DNA of 64,000 nt, taken from NCBI RefSeq assembly GCF_009792355.1, contig NZ_CP047045.1, positions 3,436,501 to 3,500,500 of the forward strand, written 5' to 3'. This document shows positions 7,527 through 16,433 of the stretch, piece by piece. This DNA is from Terricaulis silvestris. Its GTDB lineage: Bacteria; Pseudomonadota; Alphaproteobacteria; Caulobacterales; Aquidulcibacteraceae. The translations under genes and the position numbers were made by a program. Below the pieces are notes generated by a model. The model saw nothing but the letters and a program-made list of their open reading frames with translations, did not search any database and had not been told where the DNA came from. The stretch's first letter is position 1, and each line of letters starts with the position of its first letter.

Positions 7527-7934
7527 TTAGCGGCTGCCCATCACTTGCGCCTTCATCACCGACGATTGGCGGAAAGCGAGCTTCTTCGACGCCTTGATCT
7601 TCACCGGCTCACCCGTTTGCGGGTTGCGGCCCATGCGGGCCTTGCGGTGGCGGACCATGACCATGCCGATGTCGCCGATCTTCACCTTAGCGCCCTTCAG
7701 GACGTAGGCCTTCACGACGTCGGTGTATCCTTCGACCATCGTCTTGGCTTCGGACTTTTTCATGCCCATGTGGTCGGCGATGGTCTGGAGCAGAGCGCTC
7801 GCAGTAACCGTCTTGCCGGCGACCGCAGTCACCTTCACGGCCTTCGCCGGAGCCGGAGCCGCCTTCTTGGCCGACTTCTTACGAGCCGGAGCCTTCTTCG
7901 CTTTTGGTGCTTTCTTCGCTGCCTTTTTGGCCAT
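7527..7934 (-). CDS. HU family DNA-binding protein with Lys/Ala/Pro-rich N-terminal tail
   Basis: Nucleoid protein of 135 residues. Residues about 36-135 form an HU/IHF fold, including the flexible DNA-contacting arm GRNPQTGEPVKIKASKK. Residues 1-34 are an extension of repeated KKAPKAKK/APARKK blocks that resembles eukaryotic histone H1 tails. Ordinary HU is about 90 residues. Similar tailed HU variants are known in several bacterial lineages and may condense DNA or respond to modification. The ATG at 7934 has an AGGGGA site, and an intrinsic terminator follows the gene. Confidence 0.88.
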   Translation of the reverse strand: MAKKAAKKAPKAKKAPARKKSAKKAAPAPAKAVKVTAVAGKTVTASALLQTIADHMGMKKSEAKTMVEGYTDVVKAYVLKGAKVKIGDIGMVMVRHRKARMGRNPQTGEPVKIKASKKLAFRQSSVMKAQVMGSR

Positions 7935-8262
7935 CTTGCATTCCCCTGTTCAAAGGTTGTCGTGCGTTAAACTCAACGAACCGCCGGTAAATCATGGGTT
8001 TCTGACGACCCTCATCACCGCCGGCCTATGAGTGATGCCATTCAATTCTTGATGGAGCGTGACCGCGCCTCTCGAGAAAATCGCCGAAAACCCGCTAAAA
8101 CCGCTCGTTTTCGTACGATTGCGCCGAATCCCTCGCATTTCACCGCGAGAGTCGCAACGCAAAAAAGCTGATTTGACTGAGTTTCTGCGACAATATGCAC
8201 AGCGGCGTGTTCCCGGCACACGCCGCTTTCACTGCAAAACCGCTGTTTTGGAGCGCGTCGAC
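7935..8262. other. Intergenic stretch between HU-like and SDR genes
   Basis: About 328 bases without a convincing coding frame. The part next to 7934 must hold the HU-like promoter, but no clear -10/-35 pair is evident. The other end holds the hairpin at 8201-8227 downstream of the SDR gene. No RNA gene is recognised. Confidence 0.5.
8201..8227 (-). terminator. Hairpin downstream of the SDR gene
   Basis: Nine-base-pair stem AGCGGCGTG (8201-8209) / CACGCCGCT (8219-8227), about 36 bases beyond the SDR stop codon on the minus strand. No long T-tract follows, so its terminator function is only probable. Confidence 0.5.
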
Positions 8263-9045
8263 CTAGCGCAGGCCCATCCGAATCGCGCCGTCGATGCGCA
8301 CGTCCTCGCCGTTGAAGTACGGATTGCGAATCATTTCGAGCGCGAGAGAGGCGTATTCTTCGGGGTTTCCGAGCCTTTTCGGAAACGGCACCGACGCTGC
8401 CAACGCTTCCTTCACCTTCGCCGGCGCGCCCAGCATCAGCGGGGTTTCGAAGATGCCCGGCAGAATGGTGTTGATGCGGATGCCTTCGCCAGAGAGATCG
8501 CGCGCGATCGGCAGCGTCATGCCGACAACGCCACCCTTCGACGCCGAGTAAGCCGCCTGCCCCATCTGGCCGTCTTCTGCGGCCACAGACGCCGTCATCA
8601 CCATCGCGCCACGTTCGCCGCCTTCGAGCGGCTCCAGCGTCAGCATCCCGGCCGCGGATTTGGCCACGCAGCGGAAGGTTCCGATCAGATTGATCTGGAT
8701 GGTCAGCTCGAAGATGTTGAGCGGGAAATGTTTGATCTCGCCAGTATCCTTGGACCGGCTGGCGGTCTTCATCGCCGAGCCGATGCCGGCGCAGTTCACC
8801 AGGATGCGCTCCTGGCCGTTGGCCTTGCGCGCGGCCTCGAAGCCGGCGTTGACGCTATCGTCGCTGGTGACGTCGACCTTGCAGAAAGTTGCGCCCAGTT
8901 CATTGGCGGTGGCGTTGCCGCGATCCTCGTCGCGATCGAAGATGGCGCACTTCACGCCCTCGGCGCGGAGCTTCTCAACCGTGGCCCGGCCTAGGCCCGA
9001 CGCGCCGCCCGTCACAACTGCCGCGATTTCCGACGAAAGCCGCAT
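8263..9045 (-). CDS. Short-chain dehydrogenase, 3-hydroxyacyl-CoA dehydrogenase type 2-like
   Basis: NAD(H)-dependent classical SDR of 260 residues. The cofactor motif TGGASGLG is at 12-19, NCAGIG in the middle, and the catalytic set is a Ser in the TASVAAEDG stretch plus the YSASK (YxxxK) motif. The FDRDEDR segment after strand 2 indicates NAD preference. Overall it resembles HSD17B10/3-hydroxyacyl-CoA dehydrogenases of lipid or branched amino-acid breakdown. The ATG at 9045 has a GGGAG site. It is monocistronic as far as visible. Confidence 0.9.
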   Translation of the reverse strand: MRLSSEIAAVVTGGASGLGRATVEKLRAEGVKCAIFDRDEDRGNATANELGATFCKVDVTSDDSVNAGFEAARKANGQERILVNCAGIGSAMKTASRSKDTGEIKHFPLNIFELTIQINLIGTFRCVAKSAAGMLTLEPLEGGERGAMVMTASVAAEDGQMGQAAYSASKGGVVGMTLPIARDLSGEGIRINTILPGIFETPLMLGAPAKVKEALAASVPFPKRLGNPEEYASLALEMIRNPYFNGEDVRIDGAIRMGLR

Positions 9046-9114
9046 CGTTCTCTCCCTCAGGTTTTGTTGAGGGCGTTGTAGCGAGCGTATTCGCGAACGC
9101 AACGCGACGCGGCG

Positions 9115-10305
9115 TCAGTCCGGTTGGCGGCGCTGTTCGCGTAGCTCTTCGATCCGATGCTGACGGCGCTCCAGTTCTGTCTCTTGATCGTCCGGCTGCT
9201 GCGGCACGACAACGGGCTCCGGCGGCGGTGGTGGTGACGCCGGTGGTGGTGGTGGCGCAGGCGGCGGTGACGGCGCAGGCGGTGGCGTCACCGGTGGCGG
9301 CGTGGGCGGCGGTTGCACAACAGGCGGTGGCGGAGAATGCGGGCGTGGCGGCGGCGCGCCTGGCGGCGGCGCAGGCGGTGGTGGCGGCCCTGGCGGTGGA
9401 TTGGCGGCGGCGTCGCGGAGTTGGCGAACGCGCCGCGAGGCGTGGTCGCGATACTCGCCATCCGGCCAAGCGCGGCGATAGTCCTCGTATGACTCGATAT
9501 TGTCGCGGCGCACGGCGCGATCCCAAGCCAAGCGATCATCCGAGCGGATCTGGTAGATGCGGCGCTCGGCATTGGCGCGGTGATAGCCGTCAGGGAATTC
9601 CCGGATGTAGCGCTCGTACTCGCGAATAGAATCGCGGCGGCGTGCATTGTCCCAAGATGAGTCGTCCTGAAACTGGAAATAATCGAGCTGGCGGCGCGCT
9701 TCGGCGGCGTAGGTCGAACGCGGGTAAGCGCGGATGAAATCGGAATAGCCGCCGGGCGAGCTCAAACGCTGCGCGCGAATCCAGGCGCCTTCGTCGGTAT
9801 TCCAAAGATAGTCGAGCCGCGCCCGCGCTTCTTCCGCGTTGGCGCCATCAGGCCAGGCGTTCAAAAATGCTTCGTAGCTCGGGATGCGGTCGTCACGTTC
9901 AGCATCGGCCCAGGCCGCGCGTTGTTCGGCGGCAAGGCGCGGCGCCGCCAATGTGGCGCGGCGTTGATCCGCTTCCGGCGCTGCCGGCCCCCACGAATAA
10001 AGATTGAGAAAATTGACGTAGGCGTCCTCGGTGTTGATGCGGCGCGCTTGCGTCCATGCCGCGCGCTCTTCGGCCATCAAGCTTTCGATCCGAGCGCGGG
10101 CGCCTTCGGCGTTGGGCCAATCGCCGTAGAGACGGAGATACTCTTGGTAGGCGTACGGCGAATCCGCGCGTTGCGCGCTGACCCAGGCTTGCGCCTCGAG
10201 TTCGCCGGGCGTTGGCGGCGGCGGTGTTGCGCACGCGGCCAGGAGCGCCGCCACCGAGGCGGCCGTCAACATTTTCAAACGCCAGAAATGAGAGCCCCGC
10301 GTCAT
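9115..10305 (-). CDS. Lipoprotein with six repeats and a proline-rich C-terminus
   Basis: Exported lipoprotein of 396 residues. The signal ends in a lipobox LLAAC. It is followed by six repeats of about 40 residues with the pattern W..A...(D/N)....Y..(F/Y)...(Y/W)P.G..A..A..R(L/I), reminiscent of tetratricopeptide-like helical pairs. From about residue 300 the chain becomes a long Pro/Ala/Val-rich stretch (PPPPPAPPPGAPPP type), ending in a charged Arg/Glu tail. Such a layout suits a periplasmic scaffold spanning toward the wall. The ATG at 10305 has a GGAAGG site. Partners are unknown. Confidence 0.75.
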   Translation of the reverse strand: MTRGSHFWRLKMLTAASVAALLAACATPPPPTPGELEAQAWVSAQRADSPYAYQEYLRLYGDWPNAEGARARIESLMAEERAAWTQARRINTEDAYVNFLNLYSWGPAAPEADQRRATLAAPRLAAEQRAAWADAERDDRIPSYEAFLNAWPDGANAEEARARLDYLWNTDEGAWIRAQRLSSPGGYSDFIRAYPRSTYAAEARRQLDYFQFQDDSSWDNARRRDSIREYERYIREFPDGYHRANAERRIYQIRSDDRLAWDRAVRRDNIESYEDYRRAWPDGEYRDHASRRVRQLRDAAANPPPGPPPPPAPPPGAPPPRPHSPPPPVVQPPPTPPPVTPPPAPSPPPAPPPPPASPPPPPEPVVVPQQPDDQETELERRQHRIEELREQRRQPD

Positions 10306-10388
10306 GCACCTTCCCCCCAAACGCTTCCTAGGCGTCCCAACCTTTGTGTACCACATTGACCTGAACGGCGGTGGAATCGAAGGGCCGA

Positions 10389-11270
10389 ATGATGGGTATG
10401 GAATTCGGCCCCGTGTTCTGGGCGCTCGCCGCATTGAGCGCCGTGGCTGCCGTTACGTACGGGCTCTATTTTCTCAACCGCCCGTCGAGCTTTCTCCGCG
10501 CCATCGTCAAAACGATCTTCATGGGCGCGCTGACCGCGGCCTTCGTCATCGCCGGCGCCCCCTTCCCTCTTCTGGTTGCGCTCGCTGCGGCGGCGGCCGG
10601 CGACTTCTGGCTGGCGTTCGACAAGCCCGCGATCCTGCCGCTTGGCATACTTTCCTTCTTGCTCGCGCAGCTTGCGTACCTGGCGATCTTCTTCGGGCTC
10701 TGGATGTTCTCCGGCGACAACGCGCCGCGCTGGCCGCGCTACGTCGCGATGATCGCGATCGCAGCCGCGCTTGTCGTATATTTGCTTTGGTTCTGGCGCG
10801 ATGAACTGAAAAGCCGGCCGATCAGCGGCGGCCTCGCCGTGCTGACGCTGTTCCTAACCGGCGCGCTGCTGCCGTGGTTCATCCTGATTGCGATCAGCGC
10901 GTCGACCTCGGACGAGCCACTGGCGTGGACCGCGCCTCAGATTGTTGGCCCGCTCGTGCTGTTGGTGGTAGCGCTCGTGCTTGGCTGGCTGCGGCGCGAA
11001 ATGCGCGCGATCAAGTTGGGCGGCATGGTCTATGGCGGCGCGATCACGGCGATGGCGTTGCAAGCAATGTGGCTGCCGTGGATGGGCTGGCCGGCGATGC
11101 TGGGCGCGGTGTTGTTTCTCACCAGCGACTTCGTGCTCTCCGCCGAACTCTTCCGCCTCGCGCCGGATTCACCCGCGCGCCGCCTCACCGCGCCTATCGT
11201 GTGGTGGACTTATGCCGGCGCGCAGGCTCTCATCGTCACCGGTGTTGTTCTCGTAGTCCTGCAGTCGTGA
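10389..11270 (+). CDS. YhhN family membrane protein (lysoplasmalogenase-like)
   Basis: Inner-membrane protein of about 293 residues with eight or more hydrophobic segments. YhhN/TMEM86 signatures are present: GDFWLAF at 71-77, GAVLFLTSDFVLSAELF near 240 and WWTYAGAQALI near the end. Family members hydrolyse the vinyl-ether bond of lysoplasmalogens or are uncharacterised. The usual FxxxHxxY motif reads FLLAQLAY here, so a conserved His is replaced by Gln94. Several close starts (10371 GTG, 10389, 10392, 10398) are possible. A lipoprotein gene follows after 11 bases. Confidence 0.75.
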   Translation: MMGMEFGPVFWALAALSAVAAVTYGLYFLNRPSSFLRAIVKTIFMGALTAAFVIAGAPFPLLVALAAAAAGDFWLAFDKPAILPLGILSFLLAQLAYLAIFFGLWMFSGDNAPRWPRYVAMIAIAAALVVYLLWFWRDELKSRPISGGLAVLTLFLTGALLPWFILIAISASTSDEPLAWTAPQIVGPLVLLVVALVLGWLRREMRAIKLGGMVYGGAITAMALQAMWLPWMGWPAMLGAVLFLTSDFVLSAELFRLAPDSPARRLTAPIVWWTYAGAQALIVTGVVLVVLQS

Positions 11271-11281
11271 AGGAGGCTCGC

Positions 11282-11989
11282 ATGCGCGCTTTGGTTTTCG
11301 CCCTTGCTCTCGCCGCGTGCGGTCAAAGTGCGGCGCCGCCAGCGCCGGAGGCCGAGATCGCCACGACGAGCGGCTTGGATCTGAGTGGACACCTCATTGC
11401 CGTCGGCCCCGAATTCCGTTTCGACGCGCTCCCTGTCCAGAACATCGCCGTGCTGGTCTATCCCGCCTACGAGCAGACCGTATCCGAACCGTACGCCCTG
11501 CCGCAGGCGACGGACACAGGCGCGGTGCTTCAATCAGGCGACATCACGCTGACGCTGACACCCGGCGCGTGCACGCATGACGGCGCCACGTTCCCGATGC
11601 GCGCCAGCATCACCATCACCAACGGCCGCCCGGCCGAAGGTTGCGCGCTGATCGCGTGGGATCACCATTTGCTTGAACTGATCCCGCAGATTGATGCGTG
11701 CATCGCACAAGCGCCGACCCAAAACTGGGTGAGCTACGCCGGCCGCAACGGCGAGGACGTCATCGTGCGCCTGCAAGGCAACGGGGCCGCTCTGCATTGC
11801 GTCGTGCGCGGCGGGACGGCCACGATCGCGCCCGCGCAGGGCGAGCCGAAGATCGCTGGCGACGGCGAAGCGCTGTTCGTCCGCGGGTCGAGCGGCCCGA
11901 ACCCTGGCGGAGAATGCACGGAAGCGCCGGAAGTGCGCAGCGCCAGCGGCGAAATGCTGGGCTGGATGATGGACCCGTTGGGCTGTTAG
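11282..11989 (+). CDS. Hypothetical lipoprotein
   Basis: Exported protein of 235 residues with a short lipoprotein signal ([16 protein letters not shown], Cys13). The middle holds a Cys-rich segment ([18 protein letters not shown] then [10 protein letters not shown]) resembling periplasmic proteins of the COG3650 type, so disulphides are likely. The C-terminus has further Cys residues. The ATG has an excellent AAGGAGG site. It is probably co-transcribed with the YhhN-like gene and ends in a four-base overlap with hutU. Function unknown. Confidence 0.7.
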   Translation: MRALVFALALAACGQSAAPPAPEAEIATTSGLDLSGHLIAVGPEFRFDALPVQNIAVLVYPAYEQTVSEPYALPQATDTGAVLQSGDITLTLTPGACTHDGATFPMRASITITNGRPAEGCALIAWDHHLLELIPQIDACIAQAPTQNWVSYAGRNGEDVIVRLQGNGAALHCVVRGGTATIAPAQGEPKIAGDGEALFVRGSSGPNPGGECTEAPEVRSASGEMLGWMMDPLGC

Positions 11990-13650
11990 TCCAGCGACGG
12001 CAAATCCAGCCCCTGCTCCTCCGCGCACCGGATCGCTTCTTCGTAGCCCGCGTCGGCGTGGCGCATGACGCCGGTGCCTGGATCATTCCACAGCACGCGC
12101 GCAATGCGCTTCGACGCGGCCTCAGTGCCGTCGCATACAATCACGACGCCGGAATGTTGCGAATAGCCCATGCCCACCCCACCGCCATGATGCAGCGAAA
12201 CCCACGTCGCGCCGGACGCGGTGTTGAGCAATGCGTTGAGCAGGGGCCAATCGCTGACCGCGTCGCTGCCGTCGCGCATCTTTTCTGTTTCGCGGTTGGG
12301 CGAAGCGACGGAGCCAGAGTCCAAATGATCGCGGCCGATCACGATTGGTCCGATCTCGCCCCGCGCCACCATCTCGTTGAACGCGAGTCCCAGGCGATGG
12401 CGCTGCCCTAAGCCAACCCAGCAAATCCGCGCAGGTAACCCTTGGAACGCGATGCGCTCTTTCGCCATATCGAGCCACCGATGCAGATGCGCGTCGTTGG
12501 GGATCAGCTCTTTCACCTTTGCGTCTGTGCGCGCGATGTCTTCCGGATCGCCGCGCAGCGACGCCCAGCGGAACGGGCCGATGCCGCGGCAGAACAACGG
12601 GCGCACGTACGCTGGCACAAAGCCCGGATAGTCGAACGCGTTCGCGACGCCTTCGTCCTTCGCCACTTGGCGAAGGTTGTTGCCGTAATCGACAACCGGG
12701 ATGCCTTGCTTGTGAAAGTCGAGCATCGCCTTCACATGTATCGCCATCGACGCGCGCGCGGCTTCGGCAACAGCTTCTGGATTCTGCTCGCGCGTCTGCA
12801 CCCAGCGCTCGACGGTCCAGCCCGCGGGGAGATAGCCGTTCACTGGATCGTGTGCCGAAGTTTGATCCGTCACCGCGTCGGGACGAATGCCGCGCTTGAC
12901 CATTTCCGGCAAAAGTTCAGCGGCGTTGCCGAGCAAGCCGACGGAAATCGCCTCGCCTTTCGCGCACGCGTCGTTGATCATTGCCATCGCCTGATCGAGC
13001 GTCTCGGCGCGCTTGTCGAGGTAACGCGTCTGCAGCCGCTTCTCGATACGATCGCTCTGGCATTCGATGGCCAAACAGCAGGCGCCGGCCATCACTGCGG
13101 CGAGTGGCTGCGCGCCGCCCATGCCGCCGAGACCTGCCGTCAGAATCCATTTGCCGGACCAATCGCCGCCGAAATGCTCGCGGCCCATTTCGGCAAAGGT
13201 TTCGTACGTGCCCTGCACGATGCCTTGGGTGCCGATGTAGATCCACGACCCGGCCGTCATCTGGCCGTACATCATGAGACCTTTGCGATCGAGCTCGTCA
13301 AAATGCTCCCACGTCGCCCATTTCGGCACGAGGTTGGAGTTCGCCAGCAGCACGCGCGGCGCATCCGCGTGCGTCTTGAACACGCCAACCGGCTTGCCGC
13401 TTTGGATCAACAGCGTTTCGTCGTCTTCCAAGCGTTGCAGTGTTTCGACGATCTTGTCGTACGCCACCCAATCGCGCGCGGCGCGGCCGATGCCGCCATA
13501 CACAACGAGCTCTTCCGGATGCTCCGCGACATCCGGATCGAGATTGTTCATCAGCATCCGGAGCGCTGCTTCGGTGAGCCAGCTCTTGCACGTACGATCG
13601 TTTCCACGCGGCGCGCGAATAACACGCGACGGATCGCGGCGGGGGTTCAT
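11986..13650 (-). CDS. hutU: Urocanate hydratase
   Basis: Cytoplasmic NAD-dependent urocanase of 554 residues, the second step of histidine breakdown (urocanate to imidazolonepropionate). [11 protein letters not shown] at 51-61 and the family signature [16 protein letters not shown] starting at 402 are present; the signature Cys falls at 410, matching the active-site Cys of Pseudomonas urocanase. It is 26 bases downstream of hutI on the same strand, forming an operon, and its end overlaps the convergent lipoprotein gene by four bases. No hutH is found nearby. Confidence 0.97.
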   Translation of the reverse strand: MNPRRDPSRVIRAPRGNDRTCKSWLTEAALRMLMNNLDPDVAEHPEELVVYGGIGRAARDWVAYDKIVETLQRLEDDETLLIQSGKPVGVFKTHADAPRVLLANSNLVPKWATWEHFDELDRKGLMMYGQMTAGSWIYIGTQGIVQGTYETFAEMGREHFGGDWSGKWILTAGLGGMGGAQPLAAVMAGACCLAIECQSDRIEKRLQTRYLDKRAETLDQAMAMINDACAKGEAISVGLLGNAAELLPEMVKRGIRPDAVTDQTSAHDPVNGYLPAGWTVERWVQTREQNPEAVAEAARASMAIHVKAMLDFHKQGIPVVDYGNNLRQVAKDEGVANAFDYPGFVPAYVRPLFCRGIGPFRWASLRGDPEDIARTDAKVKELIPNDAHLHRWLDMAKERIAFQGLPARICWVGLGQRHRLGLAFNEMVARGEIGPIVIGRDHLDSGSVASPNRETEKMRDGSDAVSDWPLLNALLNTASGATWVSLHHGGGVGMGYSQHSGVVIVCDGTEAASKRIARVLWNDPGTGVMRHADAGYEEAIRCAEEQGLDLPSLD

Positions 13651-13676
13651 GATGGGCTCCGAAAGTTCGTTCTAGT

Positions 13677-14882
13677 TTAGACCACGCGACCCGAAAGTAC
13701 ACGCTCTCGCAACAGAGGCGCGCCGATCCAGTACGAAAGCTCGGCAGGCGTTTTCACATTCCAGATGGCGAGGTCCGCCGCCTTGCCGACTTCTAGCGTG
13801 CCGATGTCATCGAGCAGGCCGAGCGCCCGGGCGCCTTCGCGCGTCATGCCGGCGAGCGCCTCCTCCGGGGTCAGCCGAAAGAGCGTGCACGCCATGCTGA
13901 GCGCGATCAGAGGCGACGTCATCGGGGATGTACCGGGATTGCAGTCCCCTGCCACGGCCATCTTCACACCAGCAGCGCGGAGCGCAGCGATCGGCGGCAG
14001 TTGTTTTTCGCGCAGGAAGTAGAACGCGCCCGGTAGCAACACGGCGACCGTGCCGGCGCGCGCCATTTCCGCGATGCCTGCGTCGTCGAGATATTCAAGG
14101 TGATCCGCCGAGAGCGCCTTATGCCGCGCCGCCAAGGCCGCGCCGTGGAGATTGCTGAGCTGCTCGGCATGGAGCTTAACGTCGAGGCCGTGTTCGCGCG
14201 CGGCGGCAAAGACATAGTCCACCTCTTCCGTGGTGAAGCCGATGCCTTCGCAGAATGCGTCTACTGCATCGGCCGCGCCCGCCGTGGCGATCGCCGGGAT
14301 CATCACATCGGCGACGAGCTGCACGTAGGCGGCGCGGTCGTCGCGAAACTCGGGCGGGAGGGCGTGAAGGCCAAGGAACGTGCGCTTGACGCGGACGTTG
14401 GCGCGCGATGCGAGGTCGCCCGCGGCTTCGAGCATCTTCAGTTCCGTCTCGAGATCGAGGCCGTAGCCGCTTTTGATCTCGATCGTGGTGACGCCTTCAC
14501 GCGTGAGCCCTGCCAGCCGACGCGCGGCGCTTTCAATCAACTCATCCTTCGACGCCGCGCGCGTTGCGGCAACGGTGGAGACGATGCCGCCGCCGGCGCG
14601 GGCGATGTCTTCGTAGCTCGCGCCCTGCAAGCGCATCTCGAACTCGAGCGCGCGATCGCCGCCGAACACGAGATGGGTGTGGCACTCCACCAGCCCCGGC
14701 GTGATCCAGGCGCCGTCACAGCGGCGCACGTCGCGCGCTTCGCTGGGCGCATCCGCGGCGTAGCCGACCCAGGCGATGCGGCCGTCCTTTACGCCGATGG
14801 CGCCCCGTTCGATCGCGCCATAGGCCGCGCCGCCTTCGCGCATGGTGGCGAGATTGCAATCAGTCCAGAGCGTGTCGAACAT
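13677..14882 (-). CDS. hutI: Imidazolonepropionase
   Basis: Cytoplasmic metal-dependent amidohydrolase of 401 residues, third step of histidine breakdown (imidazolonepropionate to formiminoglutamate). The metal-binding HTH is at 68-70 in the sequence [11 protein letters not shown]. An EIKSGYGLD block and a KLHAEQLS block with further metal and substrate residues follow. I chose the ATG at 14882, because the frame upstream crosses the palindrome and the start of the divergent hutG. hutU follows after 26 bases. The product is the substrate of HutG. Confidence 0.96.
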   Translation of the reverse strand: MFDTLWTDCNLATMREGGAAYGAIERGAIGVKDGRIAWVGYAADAPSEARDVRRCDGAWITPGLVECHTHLVFGGDRALEFEMRLQGASYEDIARAGGGIVSTVAATRAASKDELIESAARRLAGLTREGVTTIEIKSGYGLDLETELKMLEAAGDLASRANVRVKRTFLGLHALPPEFRDDRAAYVQLVADVMIPAIATAGAADAVDAFCEGIGFTTEEVDYVFAAAREHGLDVKLHAEQLSNLHGAALAARHKALSADHLEYLDDAGIAEMARAGTVAVLLPGAFYFLREKQLPPIAALRAAGVKMAVAGDCNPGTSPMTSPLIALSMACTLFRLTPEEALAGMTREGARALGLLDDIGTLEVGKAADLAIWNVKTPAELSYWIGAPLLRERVLSGRVV

Positions 14883-14890
14883 CGCGTCTC

Positions 14891-14954
14891 TATGGACCGC
14901 CGGCGCCCTCGCCGGCAACTCCGGTGCTGGCCGGCGCGGCGCCGGCGGTCCATA
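14891..14954. repeat. Palindrome between hutI and hutG
   Basis: A 17-base perfect arm TATGGACCGCCGGCGCC (14891-14907) pairs with 14938-14954; with mismatches the pairing extends further inward. It occupies nearly all of the 79-base gap between the divergent hut genes. The inner GCCGGCG-type core is shared with the larger element at 61744-61911, so it is likely one copy of a dispersed palindrome rather than a hut-specific operator. Confidence 0.7.
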
Positions 14955-14961
14955 ACACACC

Positions 14962-15864
14962 ATGAATTCCGACTCCGATTGCCGCTCCTGGTTCTCCGCC
15001 GCCGATTTATTGACGCAAGACGGGACCGCGCCCGTTGCGCTGATCGGCGCGCCGTTGGGCTTGGGCTCGATCACGCCGGGCCGCTGCGACCTCGCGCCGG
15101 AAACCGTGCGCGCGGCGATGAAGCGGATGAGCGTCTATGATCTGGAAACCGAAACCGATCTCTCCAGCGTGCGAATCTTCGACGCCGGCGACATTGGCCT
15201 TGAGCGCACCCAACCGGCTGAAGCGTTTGCGCCGATTGTGGAAACGCTGATGCCGCTGACGCGCGAACATCAGCTTACCATCGTGCTCGGCGGCAACAAT
15301 GCCGTGACACGGCCATGCGTTCATGCGCTCGACGCCATGCTGCAGCGCGTCGGCGTGCTGACACTCGATGCGCACTTCGATCTCCGCGACACCGATTGCG
15401 GTTTGACCAACGGCAATCCGATTCAAGCGTTGCTCGAAGACGGGCTTCCCGGTGCGCACATCGCGCAGATAGGCCTGCTGCCGTTCGCCAACACCAGGAA
15501 GGCGCATGACAAAGCGAAGTCAGCCGGCATTTACGTCGCCACCGCGGCGGCGTGCAAAGCGCAAGGCCTAGCCGTCATTGCCGAAAACGCGCTCGCGCGG
15601 CTCGCGGCCAAGTGCGACGTGATCCATGTCGATTTCGACATCGATGTCGTCGAGCGCAGCGCGATGCCGGGCGCGTCGGGCGCGCGGCCTGGCGGCGTCG
15701 GCGTCCAGGATTTCTTCGACGCCACGCGGTTCATCTGTGCGCATCCTAAAGTGAGGAGCGTCGATCTCACCGAGTTCGATCCGTCGCTCGACGTTGCCGC
15801 GATCAGCGCGCTGACGGCGGCGCGTTGGGTTTGCGAGGCGCTGGCTGGGTATCAGAAGCGCTAA
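14962..15864 (+). CDS. hutG: Formimidoylglutamase (arginase family)
   Basis: Ureohydrolase-fold enzyme of 300 residues, probably converting formiminoglutamate to glutamate. Mn-binding motifs DAHFD (136-140) and DFDID (224-228) and a C-terminal DLTEFDP are intact. The first motif, usually GGDHS or GGNHS, reads GGNNA at 110-114, so the usual His ligand is Asn113. It is divergent from hutI-hutU, which supports the role. The start at ATG 14962 follows a palindrome. The product could instead be another amidinohydrolase, but context favours HutG. Confidence 0.82.
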   Translation: MNSDSDCRSWFSAADLLTQDGTAPVALIGAPLGLGSITPGRCDLAPETVRAAMKRMSVYDLETETDLSSVRIFDAGDIGLERTQPAEAFAPIVETLMPLTREHQLTIVLGGNNAVTRPCVHALDAMLQRVGVLTLDAHFDLRDTDCGLTNGNPIQALLEDGLPGAHIAQIGLLPFANTRKAHDKAKSAGIYVATAAACKAQGLAVIAENALARLAAKCDVIHVDFDIDVVERSAMPGASGARPGGVGVQDFFDATRFICAHPKVRSVDLTEFDPSLDVAAISALTAARWVCEALAGYQKR

Positions 15865-16433
15865 GTGCGCACTTTCGCAAACGGGATCAGCATCGGCACG
15901 CGGCGGCGATAGGCGCCGTACGCATCATCGCCGAGGTCACGCCGCAAGAAGCGCTCCTCCAGCTTCGCGCGCAGCGATACTGCCGCGATCAGCACCAACG
16001 CGCCTGCGACTGCCTCGACGCGGCCGCGCTCCGCCGCCGTCGCGATCACTGCAAGCAACAGCCCGGCGTACACGGGATGGCGCACGATGCCGTAGGGGCC
16101 GGTGTCGACGATGCGGTGATCTTCCGTCGGCGCTGAAGTGCTTGACCAGAGCGGCCCCAGATGCAGCCGCGCCGCCCAGGTGAACAGCAAACCGCCCGCG
16201 ACCAACGTCAACGTCGCCCAGCCGACCAACGGTGGCGAAACCCAGAGCACGCCAAAGCCCATTGGCCAATACGACGTCATGATCATCACGATCGCCGCGA
16301 GCGTCAGCACGCGGCTGGGGCTTTCCGATCCGAGATCATGATGCGACGCCGTGCGCGCGCTCCAGCCCGCAGCCAGCACCCAGGTCAACAGCCACACAAT
16401 CCACGCCGCGGCGATCGCGGCGCCGGGCGTCAT
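15861..16433 (-). CDS. Isoprenylcysteine carboxyl methyltransferase-like membrane protein
   Basis: Inner-membrane protein of 190 residues with about five hydrophobic segments. The C-terminal catalytic signature of the ICMT/PEMT-like family is present: GPYGIVRHPVYAG, then EERFLRRDLGDDAYGAYRRRVP. Bacterial members are mostly uncharacterised SAM-dependent methyltransferases of lipids or small molecules. Its ATG overlaps the stop codon of the quinone oxidoreductase gene (TGATG), indicating translational coupling, and its end overlaps hutG by four bases. Substrate unknown. Confidence 0.8.
   Translation of the reverse strand: MTPGAAIAAAWIVWLLTWVLAAGWSARTASHHDLGSESPSRVLTLAAIVMIMTSYWPMGFGVLWVSPPLVGWATLTLVAGGLLFTWAARLHLGPLWSSTSAPTEDHRIVDTGPYGIVRHPVYAGLLLAVIATAAERGRVEAVAGALVLIAAVSLRAKLEERFLRRDLGDDAYGAYRRRVPMLIPFAKVRT

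Noticed and set aside
12442-13680. Plus-strand frame of 412 codons opposite hutU
   Set aside because: Antisense shadow of a gene with an exact urocanase signature.
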